The notes: a model not told the origin generated them from the letters alone. A DNA stretch of 64,000 bases from JBDTVS01 sp040007095 (GCA_040007095.1 JBDTVS010000111.1:1-64000), one strand, 5' to 3'; shown: positions 7,749-16,301, numbered from the stretch's first letter. Program-made: numbers and translations.

Positions 7749-9683
7749 ATGAACAAGGACACACGCAACACGATCGAGAAAGCGACGCAGCGAGCGCGGA
7801 AGCTGCTCGAGGACGACTTCGCCTCGCAGCTCGAGGGCACGTTTGATGTGCTGCTGACCGGCGCCGTTTCCGCCAAGGGCGGAGCGCATCTGTCGGCTCG
7901 CCAGGGGTTCCAGCGGGAAAAAATCATCGCGGCGATCGAGCACAAGCGGGCCGCCGGCATGACGGGCGCGGAGGCCGTGGCCGACTACGTGCGGGACGCA
8001 GCGTTCACCGCAGTTAACCGCTTTGTCGCGCTCAAGATGCTCGAGGCACGCGAGCTCGTGCAAGAGTGCATCACGAAGGGCGACCAGTCCCGCGGCTTCG
8101 GCGAGTTCAGCGGCATGGCCCCCGGCGTCGCACTTCTACCCGAAAGCACTGGTTATCGCCTGTACATCGAGAGTTTGTTCGACGAGCTATCGACCGAGGT
8201 GAAGGTGCTCTTCGATCGAAGGGATCCAGCGTCGGTGCTCTGGCCGAAACGGGCGACCTTCGAGACCCTGCTCGATGTGCTGAACGCGACGGACCTCGCG
8301 AACGTCTGGGGCGAGGACGAGACCATCGGGTGGGTGTATCAGTTTTTCAATTCGGGTGACGAACGCAAGAAGATGCGGGAGGAGAGCCAGGCGCCGCGCA
8401 ACAGTCGCGAACTGGCCGTTCGCAACCAGTTTTTCACGCCCCGCTACGTCGTCGAGTTCCTCGTGGATAACACGCTCGGGCGGACCTGGCTCGAGATGCA
8501 CGGCGACGGCAGCGCCCTCGCCGATCGGTGCCAGTACTTCGTGCGGAGCGACGAGGCACGGACCCGAGCTCGTCCGAGAAAGGACCCGCGGGACTTGCGC
8601 GTTCTCGACCCGGCCTGTGGATCCGGTCACTTCCTGCTGTACTGCTTCGACCTTCTCCTGTGGATCTACGAAGAGGCGTGGGCGGCCGAGGCATTAGGCG
8701 TGCAGAGCCACGCGACCGGCAAGACGCTGCGGAACGATTTCCCGGACTTAGCGACCCTCAGACGTGCGATGCCGGCGCTCATCCTCGAGCACAACCTTCA
8801 CGGCGTAGACATCGACCCGCGCGCCGCGCAAATCGCCGCGCTCGCAATCTGGCTGCGCGCCCAGCGGGCATGGAGGGACTTCGGCGTGCCGGCGGCACAG
8901 CGGCCGCCCGTGCGTCAAACCCACGTCGTTGTTGCCGAGCCGATGCCGGGAGACAAGGCGCTCGTCGAGGAGTTTGCCGCGCGGCTTGATCCTCCGCTGT
9001 TGCGAGATCTGTTTCATAAGATGGTGATCGAGATGCGGCTTGCCGGCGAGCTCGGCACGCTCATCCCCGTCGAGGAAGCCATCGCCGCGGAGTTGCAGCA
9101 GGCGCGCGAGCAGTTCGTAAAGCAGCGGGAGACTGCGGGATTTCTCCCTACCATGGAGCCCGTTCAGAAACAGGGCGAGCTGGATCTCTCGGGCATCGAC
9201 GACGACCGCTTCTTCCAGGAGGCCGAGGTGAGAATCGTGGAGGCGCTCCGGCACTTCGCCGAGGCCGCTGCCGGGGCAGCCAGCGTGCGTCGGCGACTCT
9301 TTGTGGGCGACGCGGTGCAGGGGATCGCGCTGATCGACCTCCTGCGTACGCGTTTCGACGTGGTGCTGATGAACCCACCGTTCGGCGCGGCGAGTCTTGC
9401 CGCCAAGAAGGAGTTCGAGAAGGCCTACCCGCGCACGAAGAACGATATCTTCGCAGCCTTCGTCGAACGCGGCATTCAACTCCTTCATCCGCATGGACTA
9501 CTCGGCGCCATTACCTCACGTACTGGTTTCTTCCTGTCGAGCTTCCAGAAGTGGCGCGAAGAGGTTCTGTTGAAAGAAGCCCCGCCTGTCGTGTTCGCTG
9601 ACCTAGGTTACGGCGTGATGGACGCCGCGATGGTTGAAGCCGCTGCCTACTGCCTCGAGAAGGGCGGCAGTGTAGCGGTATGA
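7749..9683 (+). CDS. pglX: BREX adenine methyltransferase PglX, N-terminal half (split gene)
   Basis: The 645-residue product holds the N-terminal helical region and the N6-adenine methyltransferase core. Motif I DPACGSGHF is at residues 287-295 and catalytic motif NPPFG at 542-546. PglX marks host DNA at a non-palindromic site so that BREX spares it. The reading frame ends at TGA 9681-9683 in the middle of what is normally one protein of about 1,360 residues; the rest follows in the -1 frame from ATG 9680. Both catalytic motifs are here, but the target-recognition part is in the second frame. The start at 7749 follows brxC by 11 nt. Confidence 0.85.
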   Translation: MNKDTRNTIEKATQRARKLLEDDFASQLEGTFDVLLTGAVSAKGGAHLSARQGFQREKIIAAIEHKRAAGMTGAEAVADYVRDAAFTAVNRFVALKMLEARELVQECITKGDQSRGFGEFSGMAPGVALLPESTGYRLYIESLFDELSTEVKVLFDRRDPASVLWPKRATFETLLDVLNATDLANVWGEDETIGWVYQFFNSGDERKKMREESQAPRNSRELAVRNQFFTPRYVVEFLVDNTLGRTWLEMHGDGSALADRCQYFVRSDEARTRARPRKDPRDLRVLDPACGSGHFLLYCFDLLLWIYEEAWAAEALGVQSHATGKTLRNDFPDLATLRRAMPALILEHNLHGVDIDPRAAQIAALAIWLRAQRAWRDFGVPAAQRPPVRQTHVVVAEPMPGDKALVEEFAARLDPPLLRDLFHKMVIEMRLAGELGTLIPVEEAIAAELQQAREQFVKQRETAGFLPTMEPVQKQGELDLSGIDDDRFFQEAEVRIVEALRHFAEAAAGAASVRRRLFVGDAVQGIALIDLLRTRFDVVLMNPPFGAASLAAKKEFEKAYPRTKNDIFAAFVERGIQLLHPHGLLGAITSRTGFFLSSFQKWREEVLLKEAPPVVFADLGYGVMDAAMVEAAAYCLEKGGSVAV

Positions 9684-11845
9684 AGACAGTCTTCCTGCGT
9701 GTGCTGGAGGCGGAGGACAAGGCGGCCGCCCTGCTGCATGCGGTGCGCGAGCCGGAGCGGGCGCGCGGCCAGCAGCGCTTCGAGGTCGATGTGTCGAGCT
9801 TCGCCGCTGTGCCTCGTTCCCCGTTTTCGTATTGGGTGAGCGAGGTGCTGCGGCGCCGGTTCCTGGAGCTGTCGCCCTTAGAGGCGGAAGGGCGAACAGC
9901 AAAGTGCGGCGCCGGGACGCTGGATGACTTTCGTTTCCTTAGACTTAACTGGGAGCCGGAACGAGGCTCCTGTCATTGGATTCCATTTGCGAAAGGTGGC
10001 GCGTTCGGTCGCTTCTACTCTGACGTCCACCTTTGTCTTGCATGGGCAGACAACGGAGCGGAACTCCAGTGCTTCGTCGAGGCGAAAGTCGGCAGTGCTA
10101 CGCGAAAGATCCAAGCGCAGTCGTGGTACTTCCGCCCCGGCCTGACCTGGCCAAGGCGAACGCAGGCAGGACTCTCGCTGCGGGTACTGCCGGCGGGCTG
10201 CATCTTTGCCGATAAGGGGCCAGCCGCCTTCGTCGAGAACGACGACGGCGACGAACTACTTGCACTGCTTGCCGTAACGAACGGTGACGCATTCAGGGCA
10301 ATGGTCGACATGCAGATGGCTTTTGGGTCGTACGAGGTGGGGGTTCTCCAACGCACGCCTGTACCTCGATCCACCGATTCATCTCGCAGCGGGGTGGCCA
10401 AGTGTGGCCGTCGAGCTTGGTCGCTGAAACGGTCGCTCGACACTCGGACCGAGACGTCTCACGCCTTCACGCTCCCAGCGCTGCTGCAGCGCGTCGGCGC
10501 CGACGTCGCTACCCGTGCCGTGGCGTGGTCGGAACATGTTCGAACAATTCAGGCGGAGTTGGTCGGCATCCAAGCTGAGATCGACGAGCGCTGCTTCGCC
10601 CTCTACGGCATTGATGAAACCGAGCGCCGTGCCATCACCGAGGGCTTCGGTAACCGGGGCTCTGAGCCGGCACCGAAGGACACGAATGACCCGGAGGACG
10701 ACGACGCCGGGGAAAACGCCGACGAGAACGAATCTACCGCCGATGCCACAGGCCTTGCGGCGGAGCTTGTCTCCTGGGCCGTTGGCGTCGCCTTCGGACG
10801 TTTCGACCTGCGCCTGGCCACGGGCGCGCGCCCGATGCCCACGGAGCCCGAGCCGTTCGACCCGCTGCCCGCCTGTTCGCCTGGCATGCTCGCGGGCGAC
10901 GACGGCCTTCCGCTCGCCCGACCGCCGGCGGGCTATCCGCTCGCGTTACCCGAGAGCGGCATTCTCGTCGACGATCCCGGCCATGCGCAGAACCTCACCA
11001 CTGCCGTGCGCGCCGTCTTCGACCTCGTCTTCGGTTCTGACGCCGACCACTGGTGGAACGATGTGGCCGAACTGCTCGATCCAAAGGGCCACGACCTTCG
11101 CGTGTGGCTCGCCGGCAGTTTCTTCGAGCACCATCTCAAACGCTATTCCAAGAGCCGCCGCAAGGCGCCCATCCTCTGGCAGCTCGGTACGCCCTCCGGC
11201 CGTTACAGCGTTTGGCTCTACGCCCACCGATTGACGCGCGACACGTTCTTCCAGCTCCAGAACCAAAGCGATGGAATCGTCGCGCAGAAGCTCGCGCACG
11301 AAGAGCGCCAGCTCACGAACCTGATCCAGTCTGCGGGTGGTACCCCTTCGGCGCGTAACCGCAAGGAAATCGCGTCGCAGGAAGCGTTCGTCGACGAATT
11401 GCGCGCGCTGCTCGAGGAGGTCAAGCGGGTCGCGCCGCTGTGGAACCCGAATCTCGACGACGGCGTCGTCCTGACGATGGCGCCGCTTTGGCGTCTGGTT
11501 CCTCAGCATCGGCCTTGGCAGAAGGAACTCAAGTCCAAGTGGGACGAACTCGCCGCCGGCAAGTACGATTGGGCGCACCTGGCGATGCGCCTGTGGCCCG
11601 AACGCGTGGTCCCGCGATGTGCGACAGACCGAAGCCTTGCCATCGCCCATGACGTCGAGGACGTATTCTGGGTCGAAGGTGCCGATGGAAAATGGAAGGC
11701 GCGTGCGACGCCAGTCAGGCCCGTCGACGAGCTCGTTCGCGAGCGCAGCTCACCGGCCGTGAAGGCCGCACTCAAGAGCCTCGTCGATGCACCCACAGCA
11801 GCCGGGACTTCCAAGCGAGGCCGAAAGGGGAAGGCCGATGCGTAA
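9680..11845 (+). CDS. pglX: BREX PglX, C-terminal half (split gene)
   Basis: The 721 residues continue PglX: a target-recognition-like region (LQRTPVP, residues about 221-227), then AWSLKRSLDTRTETSHAFTL, an acidic linker with EDDDAGENADENE, and the conserved C-terminal block with AGSFFEHHLKRYSKSRRKAP, ILWQLGTPSGRYSVWLY and MRLWPERVVPRC. ATG 9680 overlaps the TGA of the first half as ATGA, so reinitiation could yield two subunits; alternatively a single-base indel broke one gene. No classic -1 slippery heptamer is seen at the junction. Its stop overlaps the start of a 36-codon stub at 11838. Confidence 0.82.
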   Translation: MKTVFLRVLEAEDKAAALLHAVREPERARGQQRFEVDVSSFAAVPRSPFSYWVSEVLRRRFLELSPLEAEGRTAKCGAGTLDDFRFLRLNWEPERGSCHWIPFAKGGAFGRFYSDVHLCLAWADNGAELQCFVEAKVGSATRKIQAQSWYFRPGLTWPRRTQAGLSLRVLPAGCIFADKGPAAFVENDDGDELLALLAVTNGDAFRAMVDMQMAFGSYEVGVLQRTPVPRSTDSSRSGVAKCGRRAWSLKRSLDTRTETSHAFTLPALLQRVGADVATRAVAWSEHVRTIQAELVGIQAEIDERCFALYGIDETERRAITEGFGNRGSEPAPKDTNDPEDDDAGENADENESTADATGLAAELVSWAVGVAFGRFDLRLATGARPMPTEPEPFDPLPACSPGMLAGDDGLPLARPPAGYPLALPESGILVDDPGHAQNLTTAVRAVFDLVFGSDADHWWNDVAELLDPKGHDLRVWLAGSFFEHHLKRYSKSRRKAPILWQLGTPSGRYSVWLYAHRLTRDTFFQLQNQSDGIVAQKLAHEERQLTNLIQSAGGTPSARNRKEIASQEAFVDELRALLEEVKRVAPLWNPNLDDGVVLTMAPLWRLVPQHRPWQKELKSKWDELAAGKYDWAHLAMRLWPERVVPRCATDRSLAIAHDVEDVFWVEGADGKWKARATPVRPVDELVRERSSPAVKAALKSLVDAPTAAGTSKRGRKGKADA

Positions 11846-11948
11846 GCACTTGCATCTGCAGAAGCTGGAACTCGAGACGGAGATACTCTTCGGGTGGCAG
11901 CTCGCGCGGGGACACGGGCGGAACGGAAGGCAGAGGAGAGAGGCATGA
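11838..11948 (+). CDS. 36-residue stub frame between pglX and the antitoxin
   Basis: ATG 11838 overlaps the pglX stop by 8 nt and the frame ends in an ATGA overlap with the antitoxin start at 11945. The product begins MRKHLHLQKLELETEILFGW and becomes Arg/Gly-rich. Its position is where the next BREX gene would be expected, so it could be the first codons of a deleted gene that now serve to couple translation of the toxin-antitoxin pair. I do not recognise the protein. Confidence 0.35.
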   Translation: MRKHLHLQKLELETEILFGWQLARGHGRNGRQRREA

Positions 11949-12199
11949 TTCAGATCACCTTCAGTCTCGATGAAGGGGCGCTGTCGAGCGTCCGCCAGGA
12001 TCCCGAAACGTTCACCCGCGAGCTGCGAATCGCGGCCGCGGTGAAATGGTACGAGTTACGTCGCATTAGTCAGGGGCGCGCTGCAGAGATCGCCGGGCTC
12101 TCACGCGCGGAGTTCATCGACGCGCTCGGCCGATATGAGGTCTCGCCGTTCCAGGAGACGATGGCGGATCTTTCTGAAGCACTCAGTGAGAAGCCGTAG
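11945..12199 (+). CDS. UPF0175-family antitoxin
   Basis: 84 residues with the UPF0175 pattern: ELRIAAAVKWYELRRISQGRAAEIAGLSR followed by EFIDALGRYEVSPFQ. It is a small DNA-binding-like helical protein usually encoded directly before a DUF3368 PIN-like toxin, which it is believed to neutralise while repressing the pair. Its last codon overlaps the toxin start (12199), the usual coupling. It sits directly behind the truncated BREX cluster. Confidence 0.8.
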   Translation: MIQITFSLDEGALSSVRQDPETFTRELRIAAAVKWYELRRISQGRAAEIAGLSRAEFIDALGRYEVSPFQETMADLSEALSEKP

Positions 12200-12690
12200 T
12201 GAAAGAAACCTGGGTCGTGAACGCGTCGCCGCTGATCTCGCTGGCGAAGATCGGCCGACTCGATTTATTGCGCGAAGCCGAACGCGAACTGTTGATTCCT
12301 GCGGCCGTCGCCACAGAGATTCTCGCCGGCCCGGCGGATGATCCCGCTTCCGTCGCGCTGACGGCCGGCGAATTGCCCGACCCCGTCCCGAGTGTCAGCC
12401 GGATTGAGGTCGTCGAGTGGGGCCTTGGAGCGGGAGAAACAGCAGTGTTGTCTCAGGCGCTCGATCGGGGGGCCACGGCCGTGATCGACGATGGCGAAGC
12501 TCGAACCGCCGCCCGCTCTCTCGGAGTCCGCTTCATCGGCACGCTCGGCGTCGTCATTCGAGCGCGGAAGGAAGGTCGAATTCTGCCCTCCGACGTCTTG
12601 CTCTTCTTCAGCGCGCTCGATCCCGAACAGCGGAACAATCGACCTGCGTCTTGTGTCACCGGGGTCATATCGTCGATGAACGCAATCTGA
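12199..12690 (+). CDS. DUF3368 PIN-like toxin with a foreign C-terminus
   Basis: DUF3368 proteins are PIN-fold nucleases, probably RNases. The start codon is GTG 12199. Typical parts are VVNASPLISLAKIGRLDLL, a central LGAGETAVLSQA and AVIDDGEARTAARSLGV with the acidic active-site residues, then IGTLGVVIRARKEGRI. After about residue 133 (near 12600) the sequence LLFFSALDPEQRNNRPASCV no longer looks like the family, whose last helix normally continues with a short LxxxGFxxS-type segment. The 3' end is therefore probably replaced by DNA belonging to the upstream part of the CpaF-like relic. Activity is uncertain, though the predicted acidic residues are present. Confidence 0.7.
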   Translation: MKETWVVNASPLISLAKIGRLDLLREAERELLIPAAVATEILAGPADDPASVALTAGELPDPVPSVSRIEVVEWGLGAGETAVLSQALDRGATAVIDDGEARTAARSLGVRFIGTLGVVIRARKEGRILPSDVLLFFSALDPEQRNNRPASCVTGVISSMNAI

Positions 12691-13517
12691 AGGTCGCCGT
12701 CAAGAACATCGCCCGCGCGTTGGGTGACGATGTCTCAGAAGAGCAGCCAATCCTCGATTCGCGACTACCCGATGGCTCGCGGGTGGCGGCGATCTTGCCG
12801 CCATGCAGTCTCGGCGGCACGACGCTGACGATCCGCAAGTTTCAGGCCCGGTTCTTCACCGCTGACGAGCTCGTGCGCATCGGGACGATGACGTCGGAGG
12901 TGCTGGCGACGGTGCAGGCGGCCATCGCGCGCAATGTGAACATCTTGATCAGCGGGGGCACCAGCACCGGCAAGACCACGCTCTTGAACGCGCTCGCCGC
13001 GTTCTTGCCCAGCGACGATCGGGTCGTCCTCATCGAAGATACCGCGGAGCTACAGATCGATCGGCCCAATCTGGTGCGACTCGAGGCGCGTCGCGCGCAG
13101 GCTCACCTGCCGGCGGTCACTATTCGCGAGCTGCTGCGGGCGACGCTGCGCCATCGGCCTGATCGCATCATTCTCGGCGAAGTGCGCGGCGGGGAAGCGT
13201 TCGATTTGTTGCAGGCGCTGAATACGGGGCATGCCGGGTCGCTGTCCACGATTCACGCGAACTCCGCCGAGCAGGCGCTCGCGCGGTTCGCCTCGTGCGT
13301 CGTCCAGAGCGGCGTCGAGCTGCCGTATCAGGCCGTGCGCTACCAGATCGCCGAAGCGATCGCGCTCGTGCTGCACCTCGGACGTCGTCGTGGGGCACGG
13401 CGCGTCGAGGAGCTGATCCACGTCGAGCGTTACGACGTCGGACGCGACGGCTACGACCACCGCGTGCTCTTTCACGGCGATGGGCCGGGCGAGGTCAGCG
13501 CACCGATCGCGCCCTGA
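12672..13517 (+). pseudogene. CpaF/TrbB/VirB11-type secretion ATPase, N-terminally truncated
   Basis: The family match begins abruptly at about 12672 (VDERNLKVAVKNIARALGDD) and runs to a normal C-terminus. It contains SRLPDGSRVAAILPPCSLGG, Walker A GGTSTGKTT, an Asp-box (VVLIEDTAEL), RLEARRAQ, and LGEVRGGEAFDLLQALNTGH followed by STIHANSAEQAL. Such ATPases power conjugation, type IV secretion or Tad pili. The N-terminal 90-150 residues and a credible start codon are missing, and the 5' side merges with the toxin gene. It is most likely a relic of a conjugative element carried by this island. Confidence 0.7.
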
Positions 13518-13732
13518 ATCAGATCGGGCGGGGGATGTGTCGGGTTGCCGCCGTAGGTTGGTGAGTGCGTCGCCCACGGCTGGGTCTGCCGCGCGGCCCG
13601 TGAGCCGTTTGAAGGCGGTTGCGGGCCTTGACGAAACACCGCTCGAGTTCGAGGCGCGCTGCGTGAGTGGCTCAAGAAGAAGCCGGGACGTTCGCGCTGC
13701 TACTCGCCAGCGCGTGAGAGGAGTGAGAATCG
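13518..13732 (+). other. Non-coding spacer after the ATPase relic
   Basis: About 215 bases with several short open frames of arginine-rich shadow type. A good ribosome site (GAGAGGAGTGAG) at its right end belongs to the gene at 13733. Nothing else can be recognised. Confidence 0.3.
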
Positions 13733-14101
13733 ATGGCGGAATTGTCCGTGACACCGAGCATCGTGGTGACGATCGGTTGTCACAGTCGTCTCTACTACGC
13801 GTTCGTGACCTCCGCGCCGAGTCGACTTGATGCGCCGTCGACCGTGACGCTCTATGCGGCGCCGCGCTCAGATGTCGCCAGGTTCGCCGCGGACGACCTC
13901 GCGCTCGCCGCGGACCCAGTGCCGACGTGTGCACGACTCGTGCTCGTAGATGCCACCGAATTCAGCTGGCAGCGGGCAAAGTACCGTGGCGCGCGGCATG
14001 TCTTGGCGCCTGCCGACGCGGGCCTCGTCGGCGCGAACACACTCCAACACTGGCTGTGGCAGCGGCTGCGCAGACCGATGCCCGACGATGTCGAAACGTA
14101 G
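13733..14101 (+). CDS. Hypothetical protein of the island
   Basis: 122 residues beginning MAELSVTPSIVVTIGCHSRL. A strong ribosome site (AGGAGTGAG, 6 nt upstream of the ATG) supports the start. The sequence is mildly hydrophobic with strand-like segments, contains LVLVDATEFSWQRAKYRGAR and has no recognisable catalytic motif or signal peptide. It lies between the CpaF-like relic and the helix-turn-helix gene, so it probably belonged to the same mobile element. Function unknown. Confidence 0.5.
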   Translation: MAELSVTPSIVVTIGCHSRLYYAFVTSAPSRLDAPSTVTLYAAPRSDVARFAADDLALAADPVPTCARLVLVDATEFSWQRAKYRGARHVLAPADAGLVGANTLQHWLWQRLRRPMPDDVET

Positions 14102-14112
14102 GACAGATCGCG

Positions 14113-14430
14113 ATGGCGAAGTACAGGCACCGAACGCCTGAGACTGTCGATCGGTCTCGGCCAGCGCCGACGTCGAGCGTCCTGCTGCGGTTGGCACAGG
14201 CAGCGCGAGGCGGTGATGGTGGACGGGGAAGCCGGGCCGATGGCGAATCGGTGACCCGCACTGATGGCGGGCATGTCGTAGTACTCGAGCGTGCGGCCGA
14301 CGGCGTAGACGGCGCACTACGGTCGGCGCTGTTCGGAGCGATCGGCATCAGCAGGACCACGGGATACGGGCGGCCCGAGCGCACGGCGCAGTCGGCAGAT
14401 GAAGCCACCGTTCGCCGCCCAAGCTCCTAA
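14113..14430 (+). CDS. Possible small hypothetical protein
   Basis: A 105-residue frame from ATG 14113, rich in Arg, Gly, Ala and Asp, with one plausible helical segment (TSSVLLRLAQAARG) and a segment GGHVVVLERAADGVDGALRS. It overlaps the next gene by 32 nt and lacks a clear ribosome site. It may be a real cargo gene or a chance frame in GC-rich DNA. Confidence 0.3.
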   Translation: MAKYRHRTPETVDRSRPAPTSSVLLRLAQAARGGDGGRGSRADGESVTRTDGGHVVVLERAADGVDGALRSALFGAIGISRTTGYGRPERTAQSADEATVRRPSS

Positions 14431-15001
14431 CGCCGGACCTCGTGCAGGGACGGCGGCTGGCCGACAGTTCTCGCCGGTGGCATTTGCGCTGGAACGGCTG
14501 TTCCCAAAGCGTGTGAAGGCGCCCTATTCGGCGGCCGAGCGCCTGGTCGTGTTGGTCATTGTGCGCGCCACGAGTGCCGATGAACGCTCGGGAGACTTCA
14601 ATTGCTTTCTCAGCTATCCGACGATTGCAAAGTGGGCCGGAGTCAGCCTCGCCTCCGTCAAGCGCGCGTTAAAGAAGCATTGCGACGGTCCGGCGCCGCT
14701 CCTGTACCGATCGATGACGGGGGAGACGCGGGGCCATGCCCACGGGTGTTATCGCTTCACGCTCGTGATGCATCCTGAGAGATTCGCGGCGGCTCGCGAT
14801 GCGGCCCGCGCGGCAAAGGTTGAACAGGTGGACCGAGCGATGCGCGCTCTCCAACCGGATCGCATCGCGCTGCAACGCCAGCGAGCAGATTTTGGCGGCA
14901 CGCTGACAGAGTCGGAATATCGCGAAAAGCTCGCGGATCTCGAAAGGTCGACGCGACACAAAGTGCCAGCCCGCGCAGTCCTAAAGCGGCGGGGTCGGTA
15001 A
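14399..15001 (+). CDS. Helix-turn-helix protein of plasmid/phage replication type
   Basis: 200 residues. The centre holds a winged-helix-like motif (SYPTIAKWAGVSLASVKRAL, residues about 80-99), preceded by LVVLVIVRATSADERSGDFN. This pattern is common in helix-turn-helix proteins of plasmids, phages and integrative elements, which bind DNA during replication or regulation. The C-terminal 70 residues are highly charged and helical. The exact role is unknown. It is followed 86 nt downstream by the AlpA-like gene. Confidence 0.6.
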   Translation: MKPPFAAQAPNAGPRAGTAAGRQFSPVAFALERLFPKRVKAPYSAAERLVVLVIVRATSADERSGDFNCFLSYPTIAKWAGVSLASVKRALKKHCDGPAPLLYRSMTGETRGHAHGCYRFTLVMHPERFAAARDAARAAKVEQVDRAMRALQPDRIALQRQRADFGGTLTESEYREKLADLERSTRHKVPARAVLKRRGR

Positions 15002-15087
15002 TTGGAGAAACGCAAGCCAGATCGCGAGCGCCTAAAGGCAAACGCCGAGGACGTCTTCGAGACTGAGCGCGGGTCGGAGGAGCAGCG

Positions 15088-15300
15088 ATGGATCGTGTGT
15101 TGCGACTAAACGAGGTGAAACGGATCACCGGACTCTCTCGGACAACAATTTGGCAGATGGAGCGATCCGGCAAATTCCCCAAGCACGTTCGGCTGACCGG
15201 CAAAGCGATCGGCTGGCTTGAGTCTCAGATCGGCGGATGGATGTACGCGTTGGCCGCGCCGCCCATGCCTGAGCCGGAACGCAGGCCGAACGTTCGCTGA
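15088..15300 (+). CDS. AlpA-family regulator / excisionase-like protein
   Basis: 70 residues with the AlpA signature: RLNEVKRITGLSRTTIWQME, then GKFPKHVRLTGKAIGWLESQ. AlpA-type proteins are small winged-helix DNA binders that regulate integrases or act as excision factors of islands and prophages. The ribosome site GGAGGAGCAGCG precedes the ATG. It lies about 100 bp from the 3' end of tRNA-Thr, the expected position for a recombination-module gene, but no integrase remains in the window. Confidence 0.8.
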   Translation: MDRVLRLNEVKRITGLSRTTIWQMERSGKFPKHVRLTGKAIGWLESQIGGWMYALAAPPMPEPERRPNVR

Positions 15301-15403
15301 CGGTCGCAAACAATGGCGAACCCCGTCGCGATGTTACACATAGTTACCTTTAGCGACCACACGAGCCCTGGTCTCCAAAGATATGTCGATTTTGTTAATG
15401 TTT

Positions 15404-15479
15404 TGGAGCCGGCGACCCGACTTGAACGGGTGACCTGCTGATTACGAATCAGCTGCTCTACCAACTGAGCTACGCCGGC
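15404..15479 (-). tRNA. tRNA-Thr (anticodon CGT)
   Basis: On the minus strand a full cloverleaf can be drawn: acceptor stem GCCGGCG (15479-15473) pairs with CGCCGGC (15414-15408), with D arm TAGCTCAGTTGGTAGAGCA, anticodon CGT at 15446-15444 in loop TTCGTAA, and T loop TTCAAGT. CCA is encoded at 15406-15404. The 3' end faces the island at 1-15300, the usual orientation for integration of tRNA-targeting elements. Confidence 0.95.
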
Positions 15480-15523
15480 ACGGCAGGACTCTGACGCCGA
15501 AGTCGAACGCCGAGTATACCGCA

Positions 15524-15910
15524 CTACGCTCGATACTGCGCGTCTGAGACCGGCTCCAGCCACTCCGTCGTGAAGTTCACGTTGACGGCAAGGTGCGTCC
15601 CCGTCCAGCCAGGTGCGGCGCCATGCCAGTGCTTTTCACCCGGCGCGATGATGACGGCATCCCCCGCACCCACTTCTTGCGCCGGTTCGCCCCAACGTTG
15701 AACCATCACGCGTCCGTCGAGAATCATCAGCCACTGCGCGCCCGTATGCACATGCCAGTTGGTCCGCCCGCCGTCTTCGAAGGCCACCCGGTACACGACC
15801 ACCGGCACCCCGTCGTCGGCACCCGCCAGGCGCTTGATCTGTGCCTCGCCCACGAATGTTTTCGAATCGGCGATCTGAGAGGCTGTCTCGTCGTCGCGGA
15901 AAATCTTCAT
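15524..15910 (-). CDS. Small cupin-domain protein
   Basis: 128 residues, single cupin barrel. Metal-binding motif 1 is visible as WHVHTGAQWLMILDG (two His; the Glu position is occupied by Gln) and motif 2 as PGEKHWHGAAP. No signal peptide, so probably cytosolic. Proteins of this form often occur with carboxymuconolactone-decarboxylase-type or redox enzymes; the substrate is unknown. It is read toward the tRNA from a start at 15910. Confidence 0.8.
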   Translation of the reverse strand: MKIFRDDETASQIADSKTFVGEAQIKRLAGADDGVPVVVYRVAFEDGGRTNWHVHTGAQWLMILDGRVMVQRWGEPAQEVGAGDAVIIAPGEKHWHGAAPGWTGTHLAVNVNFTTEWLEPVSDAQYRA

Positions 15911-16301
15911 CGCGCAAATTATAGCGCGGCGATTTCGACGGGACGAGGCGCTCGCTGAGGCGACGTGTTCCAGACAGACCGGCGGGAGAGCCGGACGCGA
16001 CGACGATGTGGCTCAGGGACTGCCTTGATCGAATCACTCGTGCGCTGTCCACGCTGCAGGAAGGACCAGATCGCGGAGGCGGCGGCGCCCGCCTCGCAAC
16101 CCGTGGCGACCGAGAATGCCGAAAGCATTTGAGGAGTACCGCCCCGCGGGGCCCGCATCTCCCGCGGGAGGGATTCGGGTCCGCGAGGCAGTCGTGTTCG
16201 GGTGGGCACGCCGCTACCAGCCGCGCCGTCCTCGCGGCGGTTAGTGATCGCGGTAATTGGTCCGCAACGTGTCGTGTTGCGCCTTCAGCGTGTAGCGGCC
16301 G
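15911..16301. other. Intergenic region, 390 bases
   Basis: No convincing gene. A 35-codon plus-strand frame (TTG 16025 to TGA 16132) encodes a two-cysteine CPRCRKDQ motif followed by an Ala-rich tail; it could be a microprotein but lacks a good ribosome site. GC-rich palindromes lie near 16139-16176 (for example CCCGCATCTCCCGCGGG), with no T-tract behind them. Confidence 0.3.
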
